Position numbers and translations under genes: made by a program. A stretch of DNA of 43,406 nucleotides from Candidatus Heimdallarchaeota archaeon (lineage in GTDB: Archaea > Asgardarchaeota > Heimdallarchaeia > Heimdallarchaeales > Heimdallarchaeaceae). Under the pieces are notes generated by a model. The model ran no database searches, was not told where the DNA came from, and saw only the letters and a list, made by a program, of their open reading frames with translations. Below are positions 29,404 through 38,568 of the stretch, one piece after another. The stretch covers positions 1 through 43,406 of the forward strand of contig JAUWPI010000003.1 in the NCBI GenBank assembly GCA_030611665.1. The letters are read 5' to 3'. The stretch's first letter is position 1, and each line of letters opens with the position of its first letter.

Positions 29404-30267
29404 ATGAAAGATAAACTTAAGGTTGTTTTATCAAAAATTGTTACTACCATACTAGTGCTTCCAACCATTATCTGGATCTATTCTCCCATAATAGCAAGCA
29501 TTCTTATTCCTATGGCTTATATGCTTCCCTTAGCCTTCTCTTCTTGGAGCATGTTTGCTTTTTTTGGTAACCCAAGCTGGTTAGCAGGATATTTTAGATT
29601 CCCCGAGTTTATTTCCTTAATGATCTTCGAGGTTCTTACATTTGTTCTTGGACTGACTCTGTTCATTTGGGGGGTAATTACTTTAGTTAAAGTTAAGAAA
29701 AAAAAAGAAGGATTAGCTACAAGTGGCCCATATAAATATGTAAGACATCCTCAGCACTTAGGGATTATACTCATGGCATTTGTAAACGCGCTTTATATTC
29801 CTTGGACGACAGATCGTGGCATTAAAATTGGTGATATTCTCTCATGGTCTATTTTTGCCATCATATTATTCTCTGTTTCTGAATATGAGGATTGGACTTT
29901 GAACAAACAATTTGGAAAAGAATATCTGCTGTATAGATCCAAGACAGGAAGCTTCTTCCCTAAATTGACTAAGAAACAAATCGATGAGAAAAACATAAAA
30001 GAACCCAATTATAAGATTCGTATTCCTATTGCTGTATTTTCATATGCTTTGTTTGTTACATTGCTATATCTCCTTGTAGAGCTGCTGTCTCTTCCATCGA
30101 TAAGATGGACATATTGGCCAGTAGATTATATTAGCCCAAAATATTGGCCTATGGTTTTCTTGTTTCTATCTCTTTTCCTCAGCCTTGGTTTTGCACTAGT
30201 ACGTAGAAAATATTCTTCTAAAAAAGAGTTGGATGAACAAAATATAGCGACTAAAGAGAGTATTTGA
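29404..30267 (+). CDS. Membrane protein with isoprenylcysteine carboxyl methyltransferase (ICMT)/PEMT-like domain
   Basis: GLATSGPYKYVRHPQHLGIILMAF ... EYEDWTLNKQFGKEYLLYRSKTGSFFP motifs, multiple TMs. Confidence 0.8.
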   Translation: MKDKLKVVLSKIVTTILVLPTIIWIYSPIIASILIPMAYMLPLAFSSWSMFAFFGNPSWLAGYFRFPEFISLMIFEVLTFVLGLTLFIWGVITLVKVKKKKEGLATSGPYKYVRHPQHLGIILMAFVNALYIPWTTDRGIKIGDILSWSIFAIILFSVSEYEDWTLNKQFGKEYLLYRSKTGSFFPKLTKKQIDEKNIKEPNYKIRIPIAVFSYALFVTLLYLLVELLSLPSIRWTYWPVDYISPKYWPMVFLFLSLFLSLGFALVRRKYSSKKELDEQNIATKESI

Positions 30268-30481
30268 ATTTAATCAAAAGATCTTGTGTTTGACTCAGAA
30301 ATATCAGTTCAATCAGTGTCATTATAAGGAATAGTACTAATAGTACCTCTTGATTTTTGAAAATATATTAACGTTCTAAATATTTTGAATAAGTTTATAA
30401 CTATAAGCGATGATAGTATACCAACAAGTTACTGATTTATTACAGAGATTAGAGGAGTTTCATAGAATGAAGGGTGGTAAA

Positions 30482-31090
30482 ATGAGTGAAAAGAGTATTT
30501 CTATAAAGATGCTTGATATGGTTAGCGATCCCATCAAGATAGAAATTTGGGATGAAATCATGCGGGGAGTCAATTTGACCGCAAAAGAATTAACTAAAAA
30601 GCTTAATCTAAAAAAGACAAATATTTACTATCATCTCAACCAATTAGAAGAGAGCAAGTTAATTGTTTCTGAGAACCATATCCTTCCAGGAAAGAATCTC
30701 TTACAAAAAACGTATAAAATCAATGAAGAAATTTACAGTCCGAAAGAATTTAAGGTTAGAAAGGAGCTAGTGGAGAATCTTGATAGAATGAGAGAAGCTG
30801 CTCTCTTTCAGCATTACTTAGTTGTGATGCATCTAAATAGGAAAATTTTACAGATATCAGAAATGACCAATGAAGAAGTTAAGGAGTCAATAAAACAAGA
30901 TAAACACAGTCTTGCTAAAATTCTTTATATCAGAGATAAGGATTTAGCTCTTGTTAGAGAGACATTAAATGGGTTGGTTGACGCAATCATTGAATCGCAG
31001 AGAAAAGATACATCTCCAACAGAAATCTGGGAAGACATAACACATGCAATGATATATGGACTATTACCAACGGAGAAGGATGTAAAATGA
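30482..31090 (+). CDS. ArsR-like winged-helix transcriptional regulator (paralog of 26421..27020)
   Basis: VSDPIKIEIWDEIMRGVNLTAKELTKKLNLKKTNIYYHLNQLEESKLI; internal ATG at 30482 preceded by GGGTGG. Confidence 0.82.
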   Translation: MSEKSISIKMLDMVSDPIKIEIWDEIMRGVNLTAKELTKKLNLKKTNIYYHLNQLEESKLIVSENHILPGKNLLQKTYKINEEIYSPKEFKVRKELVENLDRMREAALFQHYLVVMHLNRKILQISEMTNEEVKESIKQDKHSLAKILYIRDKDLALVRETLNGLVDAIIESQRKDTSPTEIWEDITHAMIYGLLPTEKDVK

Positions 31091-31096
31091 TGTAAA

Positions 31097-31822
31097 ATGA
31101 TGGAAGATTCTGTTCTAACCAAAACTAAAAGATTTATTAGAAAAAACAACTTAGTCTTTCGTGCTACTGTATTAGTTATTCTTATCGTTGTAACAGTTTA
31201 TAGTTTTTTTCTAGAGGATAGTTTACTTCGAGTTATTTCCATCTTAGCCATTTGTACAACGGTTGCTTCCTTTCTCTCTCACTATGTTTTCAATTACTTT
31301 TATGGTGAAGGTTACAAACTTGCTTATGTTATAAATGAGATCCTTTACCTGTTTGTTGGTATACCAATCATGATTATTGCTATAGGGTATCTTCCACTTA
31401 GTATCTACACGCTCTTTTTTGCTACTGAGGATGCTAGTTGGATTGTTCCCATTTTGATAGCTATCATGGTCACCGCACAGGTTTTTTCCTTTGTCTACAC
31501 TCTAAGACATAGAGGGAAGGAAAAAGGGAGAACTATTATTCAGAATATCAAATATCTATTTGATTTTAAGACCAGAGCAGAAGAACAACGAAAGCACCTA
31601 GAACAAGCAGAGCAGATTGAAGAGTTTTACACAAGGATGGGTTCAGTGAATTTAAACGTTGAAGAAATGATGGAGGATAGTAAAGTAGTTTTTAGAGAAG
31701 ATGAGTTAAAGGGTAACCGAGGGATAAAACTAGAAAAACGAGTTTGTTGGAATTGTAAAACAGTTAATGAAGGAGATTCAATAATCTGTGAAAAGTGTGG
31801 ATGCAAACTTGAAAAAGGGTAA
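31097..31822 (+). CDS. Multi-TM protein with C-terminal zinc ribbon
   Basis: About four TM helices, then LFDFKTRAEEQRK..., C-term CWNCKTVNEGDSIICEKCGCKL. Confidence 0.75.
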   Translation: MMEDSVLTKTKRFIRKNNLVFRATVLVILIVVTVYSFFLEDSLLRVISILAICTTVASFLSHYVFNYFYGEGYKLAYVINEILYLFVGIPIMIIAIGYLPLSIYTLFFATEDASWIVPILIAIMVTAQVFSFVYTLRHRGKEKGRTIIQNIKYLFDFKTRAEEQRKHLEQAEQIEEFYTRMGSVNLNVEEMMEDSKVVFREDELKGNRGIKLEKRVCWNCKTVNEGDSIICEKCGCKLEKG

Positions 31823-31932
31823 TCTTGCTTGATTAGGAGAACTAGTTTTACTATTTCTAATTTAATAGAAAGGAAATAGATTTGCTTAGAAATGGCTTCT
31901 TAAAATTCAATATCACTTAACATAAAATCAAA

Positions 31933-32130
31933 ATGGGCTCAGTTTTCATCCTTTTGTTGCTGATTCTTTTGTTAATCCTAAATCCTTCAATCGCGGGTAG
32001 ATTTATTCATTACTTGAATTCTATTTCTAAAACCTATAATAGTTTACAAAGAAAAAAAGGTTCATACCTAAATGAAAGAGAAAATTATTTTTCATTTATT
32101 CTAGATGTTTTATCCTCCTCTTTCTCATGA
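31933..32130 (+). CDS. Small single-TM protein, possibly TatA-like
   Basis: MGSVFILLLLILLLILNPSIAGRFIHYLNSISKTYNSLQRKKGS: short N-terminal TM followed by amphipathic segment. Overlaps 3' end of the opposite-strand gene. Confidence 0.35.
   Translation: MGSVFILLLLILLLILNPSIAGRFIHYLNSISKTYNSLQRKKGSYLNERENYFSFILDVLSSSFS
32041..32105. repeat. ~65-bp 3'-flank repeat, copy 1
   Basis: agtttacaaagaaaaaaaggttcatacctaaatgaaagagaaaattatttttcatttattctagatg; compare copies near 40252 and 41059. Confidence 0.7.
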
Positions 32131-33763
32131 ATATAACAGCTACTACTATGATCCCTCCATATATTGGAAGAAAATACAATCCGAAGAGATATGTCCAATT
32201 ATCCCATTGTAAGGGGTTACTTCCATGTTCCACTTCATATCCATCTTTTCGTCCATCTTTATCTGTGTCAGATGTGAAAATAGATGTATGATAGGTTTTG
32301 AGTTCTTCATAATTAGTTAAACCATCATTGTCTTCATCTTCATTAGCATCATTAACTAATGGATTCAAGCCTATTTGCACTTCTAAACCATCTAGTAAAC
32401 CATCATTGTCAGAATCTGAATTTGTTCTATTTGTTTGATAAAAATTTTCAGTGATATCATCAAGATAATCGCTATCGCTATCAATATTCCCTGTTCGGAA
32501 AATAGAACCTCTGTAACAATGCCAAGGAAAAGCACCGGAAGAATCAATATTTGGAAATGAATAACAAAACAACACATTGTCAGCGCCAATCAGTATCTCA
32601 AGAATACCGTCATCATTTAAATCGGCAACACAGGGATTGGTTGTGATTCTATTTTTTAAAATGAAATTTCCTGTTTCTATACCTTCATGATTAATGATGT
32701 GAAAAACCATATTTGAAGGAACTAAGATTTCTAGATACGTGTCGTTATCTAAATCAGCAAGAACGGGAGACTTAATCTTATTTCCTGAAGTGAAAATCCA
32801 TTCAATTTCACTAGTATAATTCAAACAATACAATCCTGTGCTTTCGGACCCTATCAATATTTCAGGAAAACCATCATTGTCTATATCTGCTGCAACAGGT
32901 GATGAAATTGTAGAATTAGCATTAAAATGCCATTTTTCTAGACCATTATTGTTCAAACAATAAAGATAATTATCAAGAGTTATAAAAAGTATCTCCAGTT
33001 TCTCATCATTATCTACATCTACTGCAATAGGATTAATAATTGAAGTTGTATGATTTGCTAAGAATCGCCATTCCTCTTTGCCTTGATGATCCAAACAGTA
33101 TAAGGTAGAGTTGTAAGTGCCCATAAGAATTTCCAGCGTTCCATCACTATCCAAATCTGTCACGCAAGGAGAATAGATTGTATCGCTATTTATTTCATAT
33201 ATCCATTTTTCTATACCTAAATAACTTATGCAATAAATTTTTGTAACATAGGAACTAGAAGTTGCACTAATAGATACTACAATGATATCAAGTTCTCCGT
33301 CATCATCAACATCAGCTATGCAAGGAATGCCAAGAGTTATTGGAACTTCTTTCTGCCATTGAGTTTTCCCCTTTTCATTTAAACAATATAGGTTATATCC
33401 ATCTGCTATTAGTATCTCTATTTTACCATCGTTATCTAAATCTGCTAAACTTGGAGAATTTACAATTTGTCCTTCTGTTGCAAATGACCAAATCTGTTCT
33501 CCTGAAGCATCCAAACAATATAAGTTTCTATCTAGTGAACCAATTAATACTTCTAGCATACCATTCCCATCTAAATCTGCTATACAAGGGGATGAAAAGA
33601 GAAAAGTATGATCTGCTTCAAATTTCCATTCCAAACGACTATCAAGGGAATATACTGAATGAATGTCAATAAATTTAAATCTAGTATCCTTTGGACTAGC
33701 TAAACAAAGAAAAATAATAATCACTATTGTGGAGGACTTTTTCCTTCTCTGCATTTTATTCAC
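32096..33763 (-). CDS. FG-GAP/PQQ-like 8-repeat beta-propeller surface protein with TSP3/EF-hand-like Ca-binding tail and C-terminal TM (propeller A)
   Basis: Eight 'SPCIADLDxDGxLEILIGSxDxxLYCLDxxGxExWxF' repeats; DSDSDYLDD...NSDSDNDGLLDGLEVQIGLNPL...DEDNDGLTNYEELKTY...DTDKDGRKDGYEVEHGSNPL; TM tail. Confidence 0.88.
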   Translation of the reverse strand: MNKMQRRKKSSTIVIIIFLCLASPKDTRFKFIDIHSVYSLDSRLEWKFEADHTFLFSSPCIADLDGNGMLEVLIGSLDRNLYCLDASGEQIWSFATEGQIVNSPSLADLDNDGKIEILIADGYNLYCLNEKGKTQWQKEVPITLGIPCIADVDDDGELDIIVVSISATSSSYVTKIYCISYLGIEKWIYEINSDTIYSPCVTDLDSDGTLEILMGTYNSTLYCLDHQGKEEWRFLANHTTSIINPIAVDVDNDEKLEILFITLDNYLYCLNNNGLEKWHFNANSTISSPVAADIDNDGFPEILIGSESTGLYCLNYTSEIEWIFTSGNKIKSPVLADLDNDTYLEILVPSNMVFHIINHEGIETGNFILKNRITTNPCVADLNDDGILEILIGADNVLFCYSFPNIDSSGAFPWHCYRGSIFRTGNIDSDSDYLDDITENFYQTNRTNSDSDNDGLLDGLEVQIGLNPLVNDANEDEDNDGLTNYEELKTYHTSIFTSDTDKDGRKDGYEVEHGSNPLQWDNWTYLFGLYFLPIYGGIIVVAVIFMRKRRIKHLE

Positions 33764-35444
33764 TCAATTTTTTAAGTTTTTTCCCCCTCAATTTTATTAT
33801 AAGAATAGGCACAGCAATTGCTCCCCCATACAGAGGTAGCAAATACAACCCAAAGAGATAGGTCCAATTATCCCATCGTAAAGGGTCACTCCCATGCTCT
33901 ATCTCCCAGCCATCTTTTCGACCATCTTTGTCTGTGTCAGAGGTGAAAATAGATGTGTGGTAGGTTTTGAGTTCTTCATAATTAGTTAAACCATCATTAT
34001 CTTCATCTTCATCCGCATCATTAACTAATGGATTCAAGCCTATTTGCACTTCTAACCCATCTAGTAAACCATCATTGTCAGAATCTGAATTTGTTCTATT
34101 TGTTTGATAGAATTCCTCTGTAACGTCATCTATATAATCGCTATCGCTGTCAATGTTTCCTGTATTAAAATTTGATCCTCCTTCACGATGCCAGGGGGAA
34201 GCACCTGAAGAAACAACATCAGTAATCGAGATACAATAGAAAGAGCTTGGTACACAACTGATCACTATATCAAGAATCCCATCAGCATCTAAATCAGCAA
34301 TACAAGGAGAAGAGGGGTACTTACAGTCTAAATCATATCGCCATTCTTCTCCTCCTAGATGACTAACACAGTATAGCACGCCATCTTTAGCACCAACCAT
34401 TATTTCCAGAGTTCCATCACCGTCCAAATCAGCAACAGCAGAATTCAATGGTTGCTCTTGTAACAAAAACTTCCACACCTCTCCTCCTGTGTAATTCAAA
34501 CAATTGAGAGCATTGTCATCAGAACTAAATATTATTTCCAAAAACCCATTGTTATCAACATCAGCAATTATTGGTAGATACGAATAATCTCCTGGGGTGT
34601 ATCGCCATTCTTCTCCTCCTGTGTGATTCAAGCAATACGTATAATTATCATGAGATGTGAACAAGATCTCCAATGTTCCATCATTATCTAAATCAGCTAC
34701 TGAAGGGGGTGCTACAACTCTCTCATTTGTAACGAAATTCCACTCTTCTTCTCCTAGATGATTCAAACAGTGAAGTTTCTGATCATGAGAACTAAAAAGT
34801 AGTTCTAATGTATTATCACCATCTAAATCCGCTACAGCTGGTGAATACCAAATTGCACCGCTGTGAGTATAAACCCATTTTACTTCACCCAGACTATTTA
34901 AACAATAAATACTGGATCTAGTTCTTTCGTTTCCAGTAAATGCGCTTACTATAATATCGAACTCACCATCATTGTCGATATCAGCAATGCAAGGTGCACC
35001 CATTATCTTCCCAATTTTATAATGCCATTTCTCTTTTCCTTCATTGTCCAAACAATAAAGAGTTGTGTAAGTACATATTAAAATATCAGCTTTTCCATCT
35101 CCGTCCAAATCAGCGACGCTTGGAGCACCATTAACAAAGTGCTCTGTATCAAATGTCCATATTACTTCGCCTGAATAATCCAAACAATATACTCTACCAT
35201 CAGAACTACCTGAACCAAATATTATTTCCAGCATACCATCTCCGTCAAGATCAGCTACACTGGGAGGTTCTCCAAATGCGTCATCTTCTTTGTTTGAATC
35301 AAATTTCCATTCTAAAAGTCCATCAAAGGAAAAGGTTGAATGAATGACTACGATTTTAAACCTAGTATTCCCTGAACTAGCTAGACAAAGAAAAATAATA
35401 ATCACTATTGTCATGAACTTCTTGCTTTTCTGCATTTTATTCAC
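33756..35444 (-). CDS. FG-GAP/PQQ-like 8-repeat beta-propeller surface protein with Ca-binding tail and C-terminal TM (propeller B)
   Basis: Same architecture as propeller A; start (GTG or ATG) overlaps or abuts the upstream gene's stop. Confidence 0.88.
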   Translation of the reverse strand: MNKMQKSKKFMTIVIIIFLCLASSGNTRFKIVVIHSTFSFDGLLEWKFDSNKEDDAFGEPPSVADLDGDGMLEIIFGSGSSDGRVYCLDYSGEVIWTFDTEHFVNGAPSVADLDGDGKADILICTYTTLYCLDNEGKEKWHYKIGKIMGAPCIADIDNDGEFDIIVSAFTGNERTRSSIYCLNSLGEVKWVYTHSGAIWYSPAVADLDGDNTLELLFSSHDQKLHCLNHLGEEEWNFVTNERVVAPPSVADLDNDGTLEILFTSHDNYTYCLNHTGGEEWRYTPGDYSYLPIIADVDNNGFLEIIFSSDDNALNCLNYTGGEVWKFLLQEQPLNSAVADLDGDGTLEIMVGAKDGVLYCVSHLGGEEWRYDLDCKYPSSPCIADLDADGILDIVISCVPSSFYCISITDVVSSGASPWHREGGSNFNTGNIDSDSDYIDDVTEEFYQTNRTNSDSDNDGLLDGLEVQIGLNPLVNDADEDEDNDGLTNYEELKTYHTSIFTSDTDKDGRKDGWEIEHGSDPLRWDNWTYLFGLYLLPLYGGAIAVPILIIKLRGKKLKKLSE

Positions 35445-37134
35445 TCAATTTTTTAAGTTTTTTACCTCTCAGTTTTCTCAAGAATATAATTACTACAGCG
35501 ATAATTCCTCCATACAGTGGTAGGAAATACAATCCGAAGAGATATGTCCAATTGTCCCAACGTAAAGGGTCACTGCCATGCTCTATCTCCCAGCCATCTT
35601 TTCGACCATCCTTGTCAGTGTCAGAAGTGAAAATGGATGTGTGATAGATTTTGAGCTCTTCATAATTAGTTAAACCATCGTTGTCTTCATCTTCATCAGC
35701 ATCATTAACTAAAGGATTCAGACCTATCTGCACCTCTAGGCCATCAATTAAGTCATCACCATCTGAATCTTTGTTAGAGGAGTTGGTAGAATAAAACATC
35801 TCTGTAACATCATCTAGATAATCCCCATCACTATCGATATTTCCAGTACTAAAGATGGATCCCCTATGGCGATACCAAGGTAGTGCTCCAAAGGATTGTG
35901 TTGTTGAAGAGGTAAAGCAATATAAAAAGGAATCAGCACCAAATATTATTTCCAGAGAGCCATCATTTTCTAAATCAGCAACACAGGGAGCAGCCCTACA
36001 TTCACCTTCCACGCTAGATTGCCATTCAACAGTTCCCAAATGATTGATGCAATACAAAACACCTGTATCTGTTACTCCCACTATTTCAAGAGTACCATCA
36101 CCATCAATATCAACTATGCTTTGATCTTCCAGAAAACCATTAAGAGATATACTCCATTCTTCGAATCCTTGATGGTCGAGACAATACAATCTACCATCAT
36201 CAGAACAAAAAATTGCTTCCAAAGTTTCGTCATCATCTAAGTCAGCTAAAGAGATAAAAGATGTATGATTTCCAATAAAACAACTCCATTCTTCACCACC
36301 CGTCGAATTTAAACAATAAATATGCGTATAAACAAACGTATCATAGGATGTAAAAAGAATCTCTAGCTGTCCATCATTATCTATATCAGCTATTGAAGGA
36401 GATTTATTTGCTGTCTCATTTGTGACAAAACGCCACTTTTCTTCTCCAGTGTGATCTAAACAGTAAAAATTGTTACTAATTGAACCAAAAAGAATCTCCA
36501 GATATCCATCATCATCTAAATCAGCTACACTAGCGGAATGAAAAACTTCATCGTTAAGTTTTTTACTCCATTTTACTTCTCCTAAATTGTCTAAGCAGTA
36601 AACATAGAAATCACGAGAGGGAGAACGCAATCGTCCTATGGTTAAAATATCCAGAATCCCATCCCCATCTATATCTGCAATGCAAGGAGTAGTAGCAAAT
36701 GTTATCTGCTCAAATCGCCATAGTTCTCTGCCTTTGTAATCTAAACAGTAAAGAAAATGCATATCTGCAAATAATATCTCCATTCTTCCATCATCATCTA
36801 TATCTGCTGCACTAGGATTTGTTGTTATCTGATACTCAGTTTCGTAAATCCACTGTACTTTACCATCAGAATCTAGAACATATAATTGATTTACATTTAC
36901 TTGATGTTCACCAGAACAGGCTATTATCTCAAAAATACCATTTCCGTCCAAATCTGCGATTAAAGGGGAAAGAGGACCAAAATAGTCCTCCTCTGATAAG
37001 AAACTCCATTCTAAAAGACCATCAAGGGAAGAAACCACATTTCTCTCCAATTGAAGAGGATATAGTTTACAATAACTATTGAAATAAAAACATAAAACGA
37101 GTGTGAGTACTAGAACCTTCTTCTTTAGTTTCAC
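35437..37134 (-). CDS. FG-GAP/PQQ-like 8-repeat beta-propeller surface protein with Ca-binding tail and C-terminal TM (propeller C)
   Basis: Same architecture; 4-nt ATGA overlap with upstream wHTH gene 37131..37622. Confidence 0.88.
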   Translation of the reverse strand: MKLKKKVLVLTLVLCFYFNSYCKLYPLQLERNVVSSLDGLLEWSFLSEEDYFGPLSPLIADLDGNGIFEIIACSGEHQVNVNQLYVLDSDGKVQWIYETEYQITTNPSAADIDDDGRMEILFADMHFLYCLDYKGRELWRFEQITFATTPCIADIDGDGILDILTIGRLRSPSRDFYVYCLDNLGEVKWSKKLNDEVFHSASVADLDDDGYLEILFGSISNNFYCLDHTGEEKWRFVTNETANKSPSIADIDNDGQLEILFTSYDTFVYTHIYCLNSTGGEEWSCFIGNHTSFISLADLDDDETLEAIFCSDDGRLYCLDHQGFEEWSISLNGFLEDQSIVDIDGDGTLEIVGVTDTGVLYCINHLGTVEWQSSVEGECRAAPCVADLENDGSLEIIFGADSFLYCFTSSTTQSFGALPWYRHRGSIFSTGNIDSDGDYLDDVTEMFYSTNSSNKDSDGDDLIDGLEVQIGLNPLVNDADEDEDNDGLTNYEELKIYHTSIFTSDTDKDGRKDGWEIEHGSDPLRWDNWTYLFGLYFLPLYGGIIAVVIIFLRKLRGKKLKKLSE

Positions 37135-37622
37135 GTTTTATCACTTGTATTCTTATACATATCAAGTTTTTCCTTTTCCTTTCTATATTGTATGAAGCTA
37201 ATTATACCATGCGCTGTTAAGCCAATTATTCCATTAATTGCAGCAGCAATAGGATCAAAGAAAATTAAAACTAATGTTAGAATTGCCATGACAAGAAGAA
37301 AACTCACCTTAAAGACATTATTTGTTACCAGAGTTCCCTTGAACAATCTTGCTTTTACAGTAGTTGAAACATTGAACGATTGTGTGGATTCACCTAATTC
37401 AGACAAAACGTATCTATTTGACGATAATTTTGTAACTAACCCTGCATCCTCTAGTCTAATTAAGTGCCTATTAACTGTATTAGAACTTCTCATCTTAGTT
37501 GCTCTTAATGCCTCTCTTATTCCTACAGTTTCAGGATATTGGTTTTTTATAAAAAGAAAAATCTTTAGAGTTTTAGGATCCTCTAAAGTTTCTTGTGATT
37601 CTGAAATTGTGCCTTCTTTCAT
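37131..37622 (-). CDS. Membrane-anchored winged-HTH transcriptional regulator
   Basis: PKTLKIFLFIKNQYPETVGIREALRATKMRSSNTVNRHLIRLEDAGLVTKLSSNRYVLS (wHTH), then two TM segments VFKVSFLLVMAILTLVLIFF and AAAINGIIGLTAHGIISFI. Confidence 0.78.
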   Translation of the reverse strand: MKEGTISESQETLEDPKTLKIFLFIKNQYPETVGIREALRATKMRSSNTVNRHLIRLEDAGLVTKLSSNRYVLSELGESTQSFNVSTTVKARLFKGTLVTNNVFKVSFLLVMAILTLVLIFFDPIAAAINGIIGLTAHGIISFIQYRKEKEKLDMYKNTSDKT

Positions 37623-37634
37623 AACATCACTTTT

Positions 37635-38369
37635 TCATGTTGTACTGAACATTGTTTCCAATAATTGGTTAATTGCATTAGTATAATGTGGGAATATGTC
37701 GGGTAAAATGGCCATGAAGTCTCGTTCCTCAAATTTTTTGTCTCTCTTTGTACCTGATCCAGTGCTATCTGAATAATACTCTGTAAATCTCCAATATTCT
37801 ATAAAAACAACATTGTCAAACGACCTGAATCGAAAATTAGACCCATCTTGGTAAGTATGCATGATTTCAAACATAATTTTACCAGTTGTAAAGTGTTCTT
37901 CTATTAGTTCATCGTAATTTTCCGTAACATCTACAATTTCTTGAGCTGTAGAGATATCCTTAGCAATAGCTGTTGAAAGGGGTGTGAAATGTTCAGGGTT
38001 TGTGGTATAATCTCCTATACCTCCATCAGGATTGTCGTGTGCAGTTATTCTCCACTCCCATTCGTCAGTTTCAAGGTTTAACCATGACGCTATAAAGCCA
38101 ACTGAATAATTAAAATATGGAAGTTGTGTTGCACTCCATGGTTGAGTAACTTCAGCAACAAATGTTAAAAAACTATAGAAGTAATCAGACCTTTCTGAAA
38201 TTTGTTCAGAAAGCATCAGTGGAGTATCGAAATTCCAATCAAAAGGAGGATATGGAAGAGTTTGTTTAGTACCAGTTATACCGAAGTAAATTCCTGAATT
38301 CATTGATGTTAATAAAACGGCAAACACAATTCCTAAAATTATGCTCTTTTTTGTGTCTGTGAATTTCAT
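37635..38369 (-). CDS. Secreted protein of unknown function, first gene of propeller operon
   Basis: N-terminal signal/TM KKSIILGIVFAVLLTSMNSGIYFGI; 12 nt upstream of the wHTH gene. Confidence 0.72.
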   Translation of the reverse strand: MKFTDTKKSIILGIVFAVLLTSMNSGIYFGITGTKQTLPYPPFDWNFDTPLMLSEQISERSDYFYSFLTFVAEVTQPWSATQLPYFNYSVGFIASWLNLETDEWEWRITAHDNPDGGIGDYTTNPEHFTPLSTAIAKDISTAQEIVDVTENYDELIEEHFTTGKIMFEIMHTYQDGSNFRFRSFDNVVFIEYWRFTEYYSDSTGSGTKRDKKFEERDFMAILPDIFPHYTNAINQLLETMFSTT

Positions 38370-38415
38370 TGTTAATCATGAAAACAATATCTTGAACCTA
38401 AATAAACTCCCTCAC

Positions 38416-38431
38416 GGAACACTAGTGTTCC
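38416..38431. promoter_or_regulatory. Perfect 16-bp palindrome (candidate operator) upstream of the propeller operon
   Basis: GGAACACTAGTGTTCC equals its own reverse complement; lies between start codon at 38369 and a TATA-like stretch at about 38476-38490. Confidence 0.55.
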
Positions 38432-38568
38432 ATAATGAAACATTTGCAACTTGTTTATCTCATGTAAATATTGAAATTAATATAAATATATAGAGAAAAA
38501 GGTTTACTAATACAGAAGCTGTAAAATTTATTTGATACCGATGATAGGATGAAATAAAACATTCTTCA

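Noticed and set aside
33340-33672. 110-aa plus ORF, and similar plus ORFs at 35153, 36819 and 42501
   Set aside because: All are antisense to the conserved propeller repeats; they recur because the sense repeats recur.
37192-37686. 164-aa plus ORF antisense to the wHTH membrane regulator
   Set aside because: Hydrophobic character comes from antisense of TM codons; the minus-strand wHTH reading is clearly better and operon-consistent.
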